DNA of 64,000 bases from Phoronis australis. Lineage: Eukaryota > Phoronida > Phoronidae. The DNA lies in contig NMRA01000004.1 of the NCBI GenBank assembly GCA_002633005.1, forward strand, positions 2,151,935 to 2,215,934, written 5' to 3'. Under the pieces are notes generated by a model. The model saw only the letters and a list, made by a program, of their open reading frames with translations, did no database searches and was not told the origin of the DNA. Made by a program: the position numbers and the translations under genes. Shown one piece after another: positions 49,351 through 60,645 of the stretch (positions within the stretch are counted from its first letter, which is position 1; each line of letters starts with the position of its first letter).

Positions 49351-50013
49351 CTGTAAACGTAGGGCTGCTACCAAACTATACTGACTTCTGTATGCGAACA
49401 AAAGTCTTCTGAACACTGAATAAAAAATTTCACTGGGTTTTACAGCGATCTTGTTGCCTTTGACATTTACACAAGCTTACCCGAGATGCATTCGTCTATT
49501 TTCTTATCTTTAATTCCATGCCGCTTACACAGACTTCGGATTGCTTTCATCTCACGCTGTAATTACAAATTATGCATGTTAGCCTGGTTTATAGTTTTCA
49601 TTTTCACCATTGCACAGAGGAAACATTTGTTCTAAGGTAAAAAGTGTTGTTTATAACGTGTCTCATAAAAATAAAGCTAGTTTTCAATTTTCAGCACCCT
49701 ATTTATAGAAAAGTGCTCATATAAAGTTTCTTTTGGAAGGAACAAGGGCCACTTAAGTGGCAATGGTTGGTCTGTGACTGCGGTGAAGTGTTTTATTATT
49801 AGAAAAATCTTGTCTCCATTTCTTTGAGAGCTGACAAATAACTGTAAAATTATAATTTTATAACCATGCCGCAGGCTGTTCCCAGTTATTAAAGCCCAAA
49901 CGTGCAATATTAGCGCAATTCACAGCTCAGGGCCATGGCAGTGTAACTAGGTAGTCGCAATCCATTGAAAAACAAGTTTAAATTGCAGGGCTCGCTTGCT
50001 TAACACTTCGAAA

Positions 50014-50168
50014 CTTAAGAGCTCCGTTTCGTGAACCTTTTTTCAGTCTTAATTTGGATGGAACCACGCTGTCATTCCATCACGTTTCAGGTTACGCTTG
50101 TTGAACAATGTGAATGGCGTCATGCCAAAATCAAGGTTGTTTCTAAACTTACGTGAAACGGAGCTCTG
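50014..50168. mobile_element. 150-bp inverted-repeat element (AGAGCTCCGTTTC)
   Basis: CTTAAGAGCTCCGTTTCGTG at the left is matched by CTTACGTGAAACGGAGCTCT at the right. Likely a small MITE or foldback; no coding content. Confidence 0.6.
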
Positions 50169-52160
50169 TCGCATGAAGTCAAGTGAATAGCTTTTGTTTT
50201 ATTCTCCATGCTTTTAATTAAGAAACAGTATAATTGAAAAGTCGATATCTAGCCAAGCGTACTGTTCAAGATCACAAAAATGACGTGTGATAATGCCACG
50301 TTATTGTTGCTATCCAGCTTACATGTAATTTATATTTGATGCAACCCGACCCGGATGAACAGCAGTCTACTAACTTCACTGCGAATAAGGCTTACGTGTA
50401 GCTATTTTTTTATATCCAGAGTTAAATTTCAGTTGCCATCACTAAGTGGCTGCATCAAACTCTAAACGAATTGTAATATTATCAGATCGCCACTACTACA
50501 TGTACTATATGTACATGTATTTCATGTGCCCGGCTCCCCCAAAGCTGTCACGCGCCCAGATTTCAACGTACCCCTCCCTTCAGTCCTGAAACAGCACAGA
50601 ACCACTCAAATTCACAGTGGCAAACCCCTTGTCTTTCTTCACAAGCAAATGCTTTTTACGTCACCGTCTCGTATCCTAATTATTATGTACTCCATCATTG
50701 AAATACAGGTAAATGTGTATTGCAGTTTCAGTTAGGCTTACTATGCTGAAACCGAAAATGGCAAACGGGTCAAATGTCAGTGATGAAAGCGCAAAGAATT
50801 GTTCTGTCGTTGCTGTCCAACAAAGGCGAATGCCTGACATTAAGGGAAAGTACACTGTAAGTCAGTCATCGTGCAAAGCGTTTTTCTGCCTACGTACATG
50901 TACCAGACGAGGATTCGGCCCATGACAGAACAATCTCTCGCGCAATCCTGGTCATTCATAAATACTGTATCTACATGTATACTATTCACAAAATGTACAT
51001 TTTTTGACTGACGGGCAAAGGGGACATAGCCAGGTACGAAATTTGTTAATAGTAGCAATTCCATGATCACACCGTAAGAAATAGACATGTAATACACATA
51101 AGTTTGTAAAAGTCACAACGCAAGTTACTGTTGCAGTCGTTGTAAGTTCCACCAAACCCCAGATGGCGTATAGGTGTAAGCTTTTGACTGTGGTGTATCC
51201 ACATTGCATATACATGTATGCACGTGCAACAACAACTTACTGAGCTCACACAAAATTGACCCTTTGTATTTTATTATACGTCTAGGACACAACGAAAGGG
51301 TTGGGCTTGAGACTCGTGCAACGCTGTGAGGCCCGATCAGGCGTACTTTTCGGTCTTTGCCTCCGCTTATACCCTTGTGGAACAACGGGGTGATTTTAAA
51401 TTTCAGTATAACAATCTCCAACACGGTCTAACCATTTGTCACATGAACTGGAATGTGTTACGACACCCAGTACATATTTTTTATTACATTGGCGAATCAA
51501 AAGTAGTGCAAAGTAGAAATCCTTACGCTTTACATTTTATCGGCTTCAAAACTCTAATACCAACAATCAAACCGCCACCGCACCTCAACAAGCCGGCACG
51601 CTTCAATGACATCCAAAGGAGCGGCATCATGATGTTCGCAATTGCAGTCGGATGGAAGGATATGTAAAATACTTCTTAAACCGGACCATTTTGGCGGCGA
51701 ATTCCATATCCACGCTCATCCAAATAGAGACGAACCCTAACTCAAGAAACCACGCTTCACTACATGTACATGTAGCTGCGCTGTCTCAAGGTCAACCCAG
51801 TGCCATGCGCGCGGGGAAGCTCTGCTGACTGTTATCTACATGTATAAATGTTTGTTAAGTTTGATGTTACATCTCCACAGAGTATTTAATAGATTCTAAC
51901 TTCAACATTTTGTTCCGAAACTTAAATGCAACATACAATTGTTAAGTTTAAAAATAGAATTATAACTAACTCGGTTTGCTTTACGTTGCCCAAGCGTGTT
52001 TTGTACAAAAGTTTCGTCACATGGTTGAAAGTTTTCGACACGTGTGTTTCTTTTAGCAAAACTGTCATTTTAAGGTTCATTAAGAAGCCTCGGAATTTTG
52101 ACGAAATTTCCAAGAGGTTTTGTCAATGTCATTATCCTGAGATTCCCTATTTACACGTAC

Positions 52161-52276
52161 CTTTTGTTTTTCCAATTTCTTGAGAATTACCGAAAGTCGT
52201 CTCAAGGCTTTTTTGCGGCTTGTTAATAAATATTTCAATCGGATTTTGTCCTTTTCCTTGACTGTCATCACAAAAC
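52161..52276 (-). CDS. Hv-like exon: post-S4 charged helix
   Basis: Acceptor TTCTATTTTAG, donor GTACGT. 38 codons: FVMTVKEKDKIRLKYLLTSR then KKALRRLSVILKKLEKQK. It continues S4 as in Hv1 (Val-Lys conserved) into a heptad-like Leu/Ile helix that would be the dimerising coiled coil, though far more basic. If the donor is skipped, the frame ends at a stop near 52080 after 26 more residues. Confidence 0.78.
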
Positions 52277-55273
52277 CTAAAATAGAAGTTTCCACACAAA
52301 ATGAAGTACATGTACAGAAAAATGTAAAAAATGTACTACAAAATTGACCTCACCAACTGTAAATGTCGCATAATTAACACAAAATGATTTTGTTCAAAAT
52401 GCAACATTTTCTTATTGTATACATTTAAATCTATTCATACTTCCCACAGCTTAATTCCTTGTTAAACACGAGCATTATCAATTGTTCATGCATGTGCATT
52501 ATACAAGTGGAGTGTTCAGGACGTTTTCAACTGAATTTAACTACGTAGCAAATGTTCGCAGGTAATTTTGATACCATTTTGTCGTCGATATTTTAACGTC
52601 AACCAGAGACACACTACGGTGAATTTAACTTCAGTATTTTTACTGCACGATAGGATCTCATACCCCAGAAACGACTTCCCAGTCAGCTATCGGACGATAC
52701 TGAAACCTGAAAAGTTATACATCTATAGTGCCGTTTACACTTACAAAGTTGACACGGATCAGCTGACACGGAACAAGTTGTTCCAATGTGCAAACGGACT
52801 GACACGGCGCAAATTGACACCGCTGTGGCAAATTTTTGCCACCCGTTTGTGAGGTAGAGTAATTTGCGCCCGAACATCTTGCGCCGTGTCAATTATAAGT
52901 CTAAACGCGAAATTGGAGTAAGGCGGAAAGGATCATCTCTACTGCGCTTGTGCAATGACCTACGTACGGGTTCTTTGTCTCTGTAACTGTCGTCGTTTGT
53001 AAACCTGCGCATGTGCGATACAGTCTCTCCAGCCTTTAATTTCCGTCTTGCCACGGTTAGTGAGTTGTGTGTGTAAACGGCCGCTTGACACAGGTCAGTT
53101 TGCTCCGGGTCAGTTGCGCCGGGTCAAAAGTTGATGTCTAAACGGGACTTATGATGAAAATTTGAACGAAGTGCACAATGGTTGCAATTGCCGTAGGTGT
53201 ACCAGTCTAAACTGACTCTGCGTGACGCTAGGGGGAGCGCCTTTGCAGACCTTTTTATAACTTCCTGGTCCTGAAAATATTCATGCACGCAGCAAGCGGT
53301 TTCGGCATTTGCCTATTTTAAAAAAGACTCGAAAATACTACCACGTTTATAATGCTCTTTGACACAAGGAGAAGCTGATTTTGTTGACTGATACTCACTG
53401 TTTATAACTCTTATCACTCTCCATGGCAACACAATGATTAGGAGATAGGCAGCGTCGACTTGCAAGTGCATTTGAATGGAGTCCAACAGAAAGAGATCCA
53501 GGGAAAATGCAATGATGACAACAATGGCATCCCATACCTGAAAAAATACAATGATGTCTTCATCAATTTGTTATAAAGTTTCCACATTTTGATACATCGT
53601 TTACATTGTCATTTTACGGATTATTTTTATTGGAGCAAGAAAAAAATCGATGCTCTAATACTCTAGTGTATTTGGCATGCAGTGCGCGATCAGCACAATA
53701 GCCCAGGTGATCTTGGGGCGAAGCATATAATTTTGTCTTTTTTTCATAAGCAAATTAAAGTACCTGCGTTGAGTCCAAGCTATGGAGACCGTTTTTGGCA
53801 TTAACGCCGTAACCCTGCAATTTTTGTCAAATTGATACATTGCTGCTGTCCAAAAAATGTAAAGGTAAACATAGTTCAATATTTTAGTTCAAAACCCACG
53901 TTCATGAACTATGTTTACGAATTATGTGTGACTGAAATTTCAAAACACGATCCTCATAACTGAGACTAGGCCTAACAGCCTAACGGACCTTGACGAATAG
54001 TATCTGAAAGGACTTACTACTAGAATATGACATAGTGGTTGCAGATGCTCGGCATTTCCCATCGTAATGGATTCTCAAGTAGGTTCTACTTCCAAAGCAA
54101 CGCGAAACAAAGATATCAACGTGTTTGAATTACCTCTAACTTCCTCTTGAAAAAGTGACTTTGAAGAGCGTAGACTCGAACGATAACAACAAGCACCATG
54201 ATGGAGAGTATGGATATACTGCCGTAGTGGAGAGCGTGGCTTATTTGATATTCGATATATTCCCAGTACGTCACTTCGCCGTGTGCTGAAGTTGACTTCT
54301 TAATGAAACGGGAGTGCACGTGCTTTCCTTCGTCGGTCATTTCTTTACCATTGGCTAACTGTGAAGAACTTTGAAACGAGCTTGTGGCGTTGAGTGACAA
54401 TTTGTGGGCAGGAGGAGTCTCGGCATTCGACTCTTCAGAATCGACGTGTGACGAGTTGTGTGAACCGATGTACCCGCATGACAAATTGGACGGAAGGTGT
54501 TCAATGATATCTGTGAGATCTGCTAGTCCAGAAATCCCATGAAACACTTCTGGCATAAGGTCCGTTAAGAATTTAGATATCACGTTCGCACGTAATGTCA
54601 TTGTCTGTTCACGTTCTGGAATGACAAAAGTATTTCCATGCATATCGACAGTGAAACATGGCCTTAGAGAGGTGCATTGCACACCTCCCATGGCAGCGGC
54701 TTTTGCTACTCAAGTGAAGAACTGGGTGGATCAATACTTGGATTAGCGATATACCTTTGGCCACGATGCTTCTTTTTATACAAGGCAAATTGTGCTCAGT
54801 GGAGGTAAACGACTCATATATGATATCGAGACGATTCCCTATTCTACAAAACAAAAAGCGATAACTACCATTATTATTAAATTGCTTTCCCCAGCAGAAC
54901 ATTTTCAATGTTAAGGAATCTGCACAGGGGTTTAATTTAACTCTTCTTTCTTTTTGGAGAATCATAAAAGTCTGTGCTTGCTTTTTCAAAATCACCGTGA
55001 CGCGTATCTGCGCTGTCTTTGTCAGCATCTAGAGCAAACCAAAGCCCTTCCTCACAGCAAGCTATGTGAAAACAGCGACACACTTCGAGTAAATTTGTCC
55101 ACAACAACATTTAATTTGTCCAGAACTGGGGACGTACATGTACAGTACCTTTAAATATGAAAACGTCCAGCATCAGTTCTCCAACGACAAAAGCCGAGTC
55201 AATAACGCTCAGTACACATATTACTGTCAAGGCCGTGTGCGTGTGAATATATTTATGCACTTTTTTACGGAAT
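52161..55273 (-). CDS. Hv1/TMEM266-like voltage-sensor protein, four exons found (5' end missing)
   Basis: Exons 55273-55149, 54615-54134, 53537-53399 and 52276-52161 splice with matching phases into S1-S2-S3-S4 plus a charged helix. The fit to human Hv1 is residue by residue. S1 keeps the equivalents of D112, E119 and D123 (VIDSAFVVGELMLDV). S2 begins HYGSISIL with H140 kept, but F150 is Met and E153 is Val, while K157 is Arg. S3 keeps D174 and D185 (WDAIVVIIAFSLD). S4 is LLIIVLPWRVIRVIN: R2, R3, the Trp and N214 remain, R1 is Leu and a Pro follows. The S1-S2 loop is about 125 residues (about 20 in human Hv1). Hv1 channels carry H+ out of cells through the voltage sensor itself; TMEM266 has a voltage sensor without clear proton conduction. 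Conduction here is uncertain. The N-terminal exon(s) were not found; the last exon may continue into a tail. Confidence 0.85.
52724..53152. mobile_element. MITE-like TIR element inside the Hv-like S4/helix intron
   Basis: ATAGTGCCGTTTACACTTAC at the left pairs with the inverse of GTCTAAACGGGACTTATG at the right. Inside are repeated GACACGG and TTGCGCC(G) motifs in both orientations (for example CGGCGCAAATTGACAC and TTGCGCCGTGTCAA). Confidence 0.65.
53399..53537 (-). CDS. Hv-like exon: S3 and S4
   Basis: Acceptor ATTTTTTCAG, donor GTGAGT. 46 codons: VWDAIVVIIAFSLDLFLLDS, a linker with QMHLQ, then AAYLLIIVLPWRVIRVIN. The S3-S4 link is three residues longer than in human Hv1. S4 has only two arginines. 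Confidence 0.9.
54134..54615 (-). CDS. Hv-like exon: long S1-S2 loop and S2
   Basis: Acceptor TTTGTCATTCCAG, donor GTAATT. 160 codons. The first about 125 form the extracellular loop, with sequons NLS, NSS and NAT and many histidines (SHNSSH, KHVH, SAHG). S2 is HYGSISILSIMVLVVIVRVY followed by HFFKRKLE, aligning gap-free with Hv1 residues 140-171. Confidence 0.88.
55149..55273 (-). CDS. Hv-like exon: S1
   Basis: Acceptor TTCTATTTCAG, donor GTACTG. 41 codons: FRKKVHKYIHTHTALTVICV then LSVIDSAFVVGELMLDVFIF. The Asp of VID aligns with the Hv1 selectivity-filter D112. A basic, His-containing stretch precedes the membrane segment. Enters in phase 2 and leaves in phase 1. Confidence 0.85.
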
Positions 55274-56615
55274 CTGAAATAGAATTTGTAAATTATAACT
55301 ATACAGCAAACTAAGTGGGCCTACGTGGATCAAATAAGAAGTCTTGTAGATGCAGTCAACGAGTAAGGCCAAAGAAAAAAAGCATTGCTGGTTCCGACAT
55401 CAGTGGGCCAGGGCAAATAGTGTCTCGCTAAAAAAGAAAGATCTTGTAAGATTCCAGGAGGTATGACTACGGATTTTCAACGAGAGCACGTGATTTTAGT
55501 TAGGATTATTTCTTTCCACGAGACTGCTATTGACCTCTACCCTGTTTCTTACAACTTAGAGAGGCACGGAACGCAAAAGCTAGTCAAAAATATCTTTTTA
55601 AGTTATTCCTCACGATAGTACCATCTCGAAACATCTAGTGCAGAATAATTAACCTTCCCTGTGAAGAAATTTCTAGAAAAAAATAAAAAATTAGGATTTT
55701 TGAAATACGCGCGAATGAAAAATTCTGTGGTTACCACAGACTTTCTGATTTCTCTCCCACTTATGATAAATACACACATGTTCTCACAATCAGTTGTTTG
55801 AAGTCGTTTGAGGTCAAAGATCACATTTTCCATATAAGGGAATTGTGTTACGCCTATACCTTGCCATACCAAATGAGGAGACGTGCTTTGCGTTGTGAGT
55901 GAAAATCGATGAATTGGCGAGCATTTGACATATCGCTTTTTCGAAATTTGAATCTAAAAGAAAATGCTTTGATATAAACAGAAATTTAACATCTTTACGA
56001 ACAAATCCTAAAAATACTTGGTGAGCAAGTTAAATTCGATTTTATTGGCAGATAACAGTTTTTCAGTATTGCAATTTCGTTTGTTTGTCGCGTTTCAGGC
56101 GTCTTTGAATAAAAATGCGCCCGACTGCTTCCGTTTCGGCCAGGGTCAAGATCTCTTTTCCAAAGGCTAAAGAATGCACGCGAAATCACGCAGGACTTCA
56201 CGAGCTATCAATGTGTATCATAAGCAAAGCACGTGGAATCACAGTAGGGGTCCACAGAACTCACTCCTGCCTTCAAACGCACCGGCCACTGGTGCGCATC
56301 ACAGGTCACTTTCCAAAATACCTCGACGCTGCATCAATTTTCAAACGAAACACAGATTGGAACCACCTATGCTTTATTTGTAACTCGCACTTCGCTCAAA
56401 GCCGTCAAACACTGATATTATAGTGTCCTCGCAAAGCAGTGGAAGCCTCGTTTCTCGTAGAAAGAACAACGTAAATAGTCCACCAAGATATGTGTACAGT
56501 TATTAATAGTTGATCGATATAAATAAAAAGATGCAAACTTTGCCCTGTAGGCAGAATGTACGCTTTGCAGTACTGAAACAGCCCTTGAGCAACATATGAC
56601 GACCAAATTACTTAC

Positions 56616-56660
56616 CTAAATCTGATGGTGGAAATGGTATGAACTGCCGTCTGATTCTGG
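56616..56660 (-). CDS. Candidate small upstream exon of the Hv-like gene
   Basis: Between a TTCTAG acceptor and an excellent AG/GTAAGT donor lies a 45-base frame, QNQTAVHTISTIRF plus two bases. Its phase 2 exit matches the S1 exon. The joined reading would be ...ISTIRFRFRKKVHKYI. It is too short to be proven by sequence alone. Confidence 0.3.
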   Translation of the reverse strand, partial: PESDGSSYHFHHQI

Positions 56661-59600
56661 CTAGAATTACTTATTTTTGTCTAGTGGAATTGAAAAGAAA
56701 CAGCAGAGGATGCGAAAAACTGCAAGTTTGTTTCGCAGACTACTCAAGAAAACAGTGAGTTGCATATTTGTCTCATTTTCTGCTATAGACATCAGAAGAG
56801 ACACGAAAAGTAGGAATGGTCCAGTAGATTTGGATCAGTAATATTTTTAGTTTATTCTTCTGTCTACCGTATTGTTACTGCTCTATCGACAGAACGGAAG
56901 GGGACCACAAGAGGGATTGGCGATTTGGTAGCAGTAACATGCATCTTATACGAATAATTAAAAGAGGTATCTTTTGTCATGCACAGATAATGGGACTTTC
57001 ATGTAATCGGCGATTAAAGTTTGAGATTAGTCCCGGCACAGATTCTAACTTAAGACCTCAGCGGTCGAAGTTCAACATCCTCCTGGGGAAGTTAGACCGC
57101 AATCGGTACGAAGCCAGATATTTTAAGCACACTTAAGTGAATTTTAGCGAGAATTGGCAATTTCTACACGGAAAAAAATATTATTCTCCACCTTTGGAAT
57201 GTGCCCTAGACAGTTCGTTGATATCTTTGCAATTCAAAATTCTATACAGAATTGTGGTAACCAACAGTCTTTTTGTATTAAATTGAAACTGTTGACTCTG
57301 ACAAATGTTTATTCTGTAAAATTAAAATGAATTTTTGGAATACATTTTATACGACAGTAACACAATTAGACAATTTTTGTCAGAAATAGAAATCCGTGTT
57401 CTCGCCAGAGGAAACATTAATTTTCATATTAACAAACGAGAAACACTTTTTGGTAGTATTTCCAACACAAGAAGTATGTTTTTAAATTGATTTATGCTAA
57501 TATGCAAAAATTCCGTCATCAAGCATGATTCAAGGTTATGATGACATTTTTTTGTTTCATTGGAATGTTGAAATATGAATTCAACTGTCAGAAATTTCTG
57601 TTTTTGAAAAACTATTTACCGAACTTAGAATGTACAGTGTAAGTACTTCAGAAATATATTCCATGTCTTATCTGGCAAGCATACGTGATTAAAAGCAACT
57701 TCGTGTGTATGCGCGTATGCCTGCGTGTATGAAAGTTCTTTCCTCTCATATATACGAGCTGTAAATATCGTTGGTAAACATTAAAAAAAGCCTTGATGAC
57801 GTTGTCGCATGCAATAACTACGAACGGGTACAGGTGAGGTAACAAGTAAAACTTTATGCATGTCTCTCAGATGATCTTAACCACTTCCAGCCGCCAATGT
57901 ATAATACTTCAAAACTAAATATATGTTGCTCCACCGTTTTAGTAAAATACACAATAAATCTCAATCACAATATTCTTGATTTACTGCCACTAAAAGGCAG
58001 CACTTGAAATTCACGCCTATCAACTATGACCTTTATAAATCACTTGAAACATTTTCTGCTGCAGCATCCAAAACTGGCTATCCCTACCAGAAACGAAATC
58101 CTGGGTTTCATTCCGAATAGTTTAAACATGTCTTGGTTCGGATTATCCCCGTGTCGTATATACATGTACCAAAGTCGAGCAATACTAGAAGCTATCGTCA
58201 AAAAATATTTTCCAAGCTGATGCAAGACATATAAAACAAAACCAAGTCTTCACCTGCAGGTGCATTGACTGTCCGTTTCATTGTTAAAACCCGTCTCAAA
58301 CCAATCCCTTAGCAAATCGACCTGTCTGTCGAAATGGTTTCTAGGTGAGGGGATTATGTAGTCTATGAAACGGCATTTTTCGAACATCACTTAATTCATT
58401 ACATATGTTCAATCTAAGTTTGAGTTTCAGGTTGTCATTCAGAGAACCCCCTTTCCTCATTGTTAACAAACCTCGAAAACTCGACTACAAAAGCAATACA
58501 CCATGCCCTTCCGATATTGGGTGCAATCTATGAAACGTTTCTCTATCTCGTATTCATATCTTTCGATATAGGATTCTAAATCGGTAGGTGTTAAACAGTT
58601 GCAGCGTGCATGAAATTTCACGTACTCAAAAACCATAGGTGTGGAAACCAAAGTTAGCGATTACACGGCTTGCAGTGAAACACCAGCAAGTACAGTGGTT
58701 TTCAAAATACATGTATACTGGACAATGAAGAACTTCGACAAAGTTTGACGCATAAAGCGGCGATCACAAATATCTATTTCTCTGCGACTAGAGTCTGTTT
58801 CAATTGAATAAATCTCGACAAAGTCTTGTTAGTTGTTGCTGAAGGCACATTGTCAAAATAGCGGCAACTTATTGCGTACGGCATTTCACAGGCATCCATT
58901 TTACGCTATGAGAAATAACGCCACATTAAACTGTGCCGAGAACTCAGTGAATACCCTTTTTTATTGCGACAGAGGTTCTGTTAAACTACTAAACAAATCT
59001 GGCAAGAAGATAATCCAATTTTGGAAGGAGCGTGCCACTTAAGAACTGTAAATTTCGATAGAAACTTGTGAGAAAGTAGACTATTCCTGATAGCCGGTTA
59101 CAGCTTCTTTTCTTGCAAAAAATCTGCACAATACGCTCACTGTAAGGTTTCACTCTCTAATTGAACGTGCGTAAGGGACACGTCTTGTACGTGTACACAA
59201 ATCAAACATATGTACCAAACGTGCAGTTTAGTTTACACGCATTTTGCTCCAGCGCGACTATGTTCAAGTGATATACAACTACACCTCAATTTAAATTTTA
59301 AAAATAAATCCTACCTGAGGTTAGCTTTGTGAGAACTCTTTTCAGAAGTGCGCTTTGAAGACATTGTGAATATAAAACTAATCATTGATACTAACAAGTG
59401 ACTCTTCGCTGAAGGCGAGCCTCCTTGAAAATGATTTTATAGCGTCGATTCTTGATTTTATATCAAGCGCAGGTCTTATCACTGATTAATTCAATCTGTG
59501 ATTTGTCGACAATAAAAACTACAGTTTTCTGTAGCATGTACTCTATGCCTCAAGCGGCAGCGGCAAGTGCAACTGTGTATCTCAAAGTATTGTGTTAAAT

Positions 59601-60595
59601 GATAAGAGGTTTTCTAGTCACAATTCTTGTTACAAAAGGTGTGGTTACTCAACTGAGGAAGTGCATAGCGATTAGGCTTCTTCAAATCGTACTTGTATAT
59701 TGTACTCGCATTTGATTTAGATCACTTTCGCTATCAAACTAATCTCAGCTTGTTACGGAGGGTTCATTTCATCCCTGGGTTAATGCCATTATCACCACAA
59801 CACAGGCCTTGGGTAATTTGAACAAATTTTCTCACTTAGTTGCGCTTTTCCGCTAAACAGACAAGGTTTACAGTGTTTTTAAGTGAGTATACTTGCACTG
59901 TCTTGTAACCAATCGTTAGTTCCGTCATTCCGACGCCCAAAAGTTTGCGCACACGCTTCACGACTACCTTGTTTGATTGTCTAGAAATACTGTTTTTGGA
60001 CATTCAGGTCAAAAGAGGACCTCGCGAGATTTGTTCAATGTCCTCTAGTCAGTTCGATAGCCATTTTCGTGATTCTCAAATTTGAAGATACATGTACACG
60101 GGACTGCACCTGCTCTCCGATACTCTTCACGGGGTTCTATTAGTGGTACAAACAATATTCACGAACAATTCAGGGTTTGTGTTCATATATTAGCGCGCGG
60201 GTTCCCGCTTAATATAACCGAATCAGGCCTGCGGCGTTAACGTTGGTACTAGTTTTAATCAATTTTGCACAAGAATCACACCATCGTTCCGTTACACACT
60301 GCATATTATTTGGCTAGGTAGAACATTTTATTTGTATAGGAATAGAATTTCTAAGATCTAATTACATATACATGTACACGACTATGAGGACACCAAACAT
60401 GGATAACCGTTAAAACCCGTCATCGAAATAACTAAACAACATTTCGGTCTAGCTGTAAACGTTTCCTTCACATATTTCCATTTTTGACTACAGTGTACTT
60501 GTGGTAAATCGTTCTCACGCTCACATTCAGAAACGAACGTCAAAACTATGTATCAAGGCTCCTTGACGATGGAAGCCACCCTCTTCAACATCCTC

Positions 60596-60645
60596 ATCAT
60601 CGTCTTCGTCGTCGTCGTCGTCGTCATAATCATCATCATGCTGCG
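60596..60645. repeat. (GTC/CAT)n microsatellite
   Basis: TCATCATCGTCTTCGTCGTC and continuing GTC/ATC triplets. It encodes poly-Asp/Glu on the minus strand and poly-Val/Ile on the plus strand. Confidence 0.75.

Noticed and set aside
58463-58651. Minus-strand frame with LTPTDLESYIERYEYEIEK
   Set aside because: Could be an exon by composition, but no convincing acceptor/donor pair or family match was seen.
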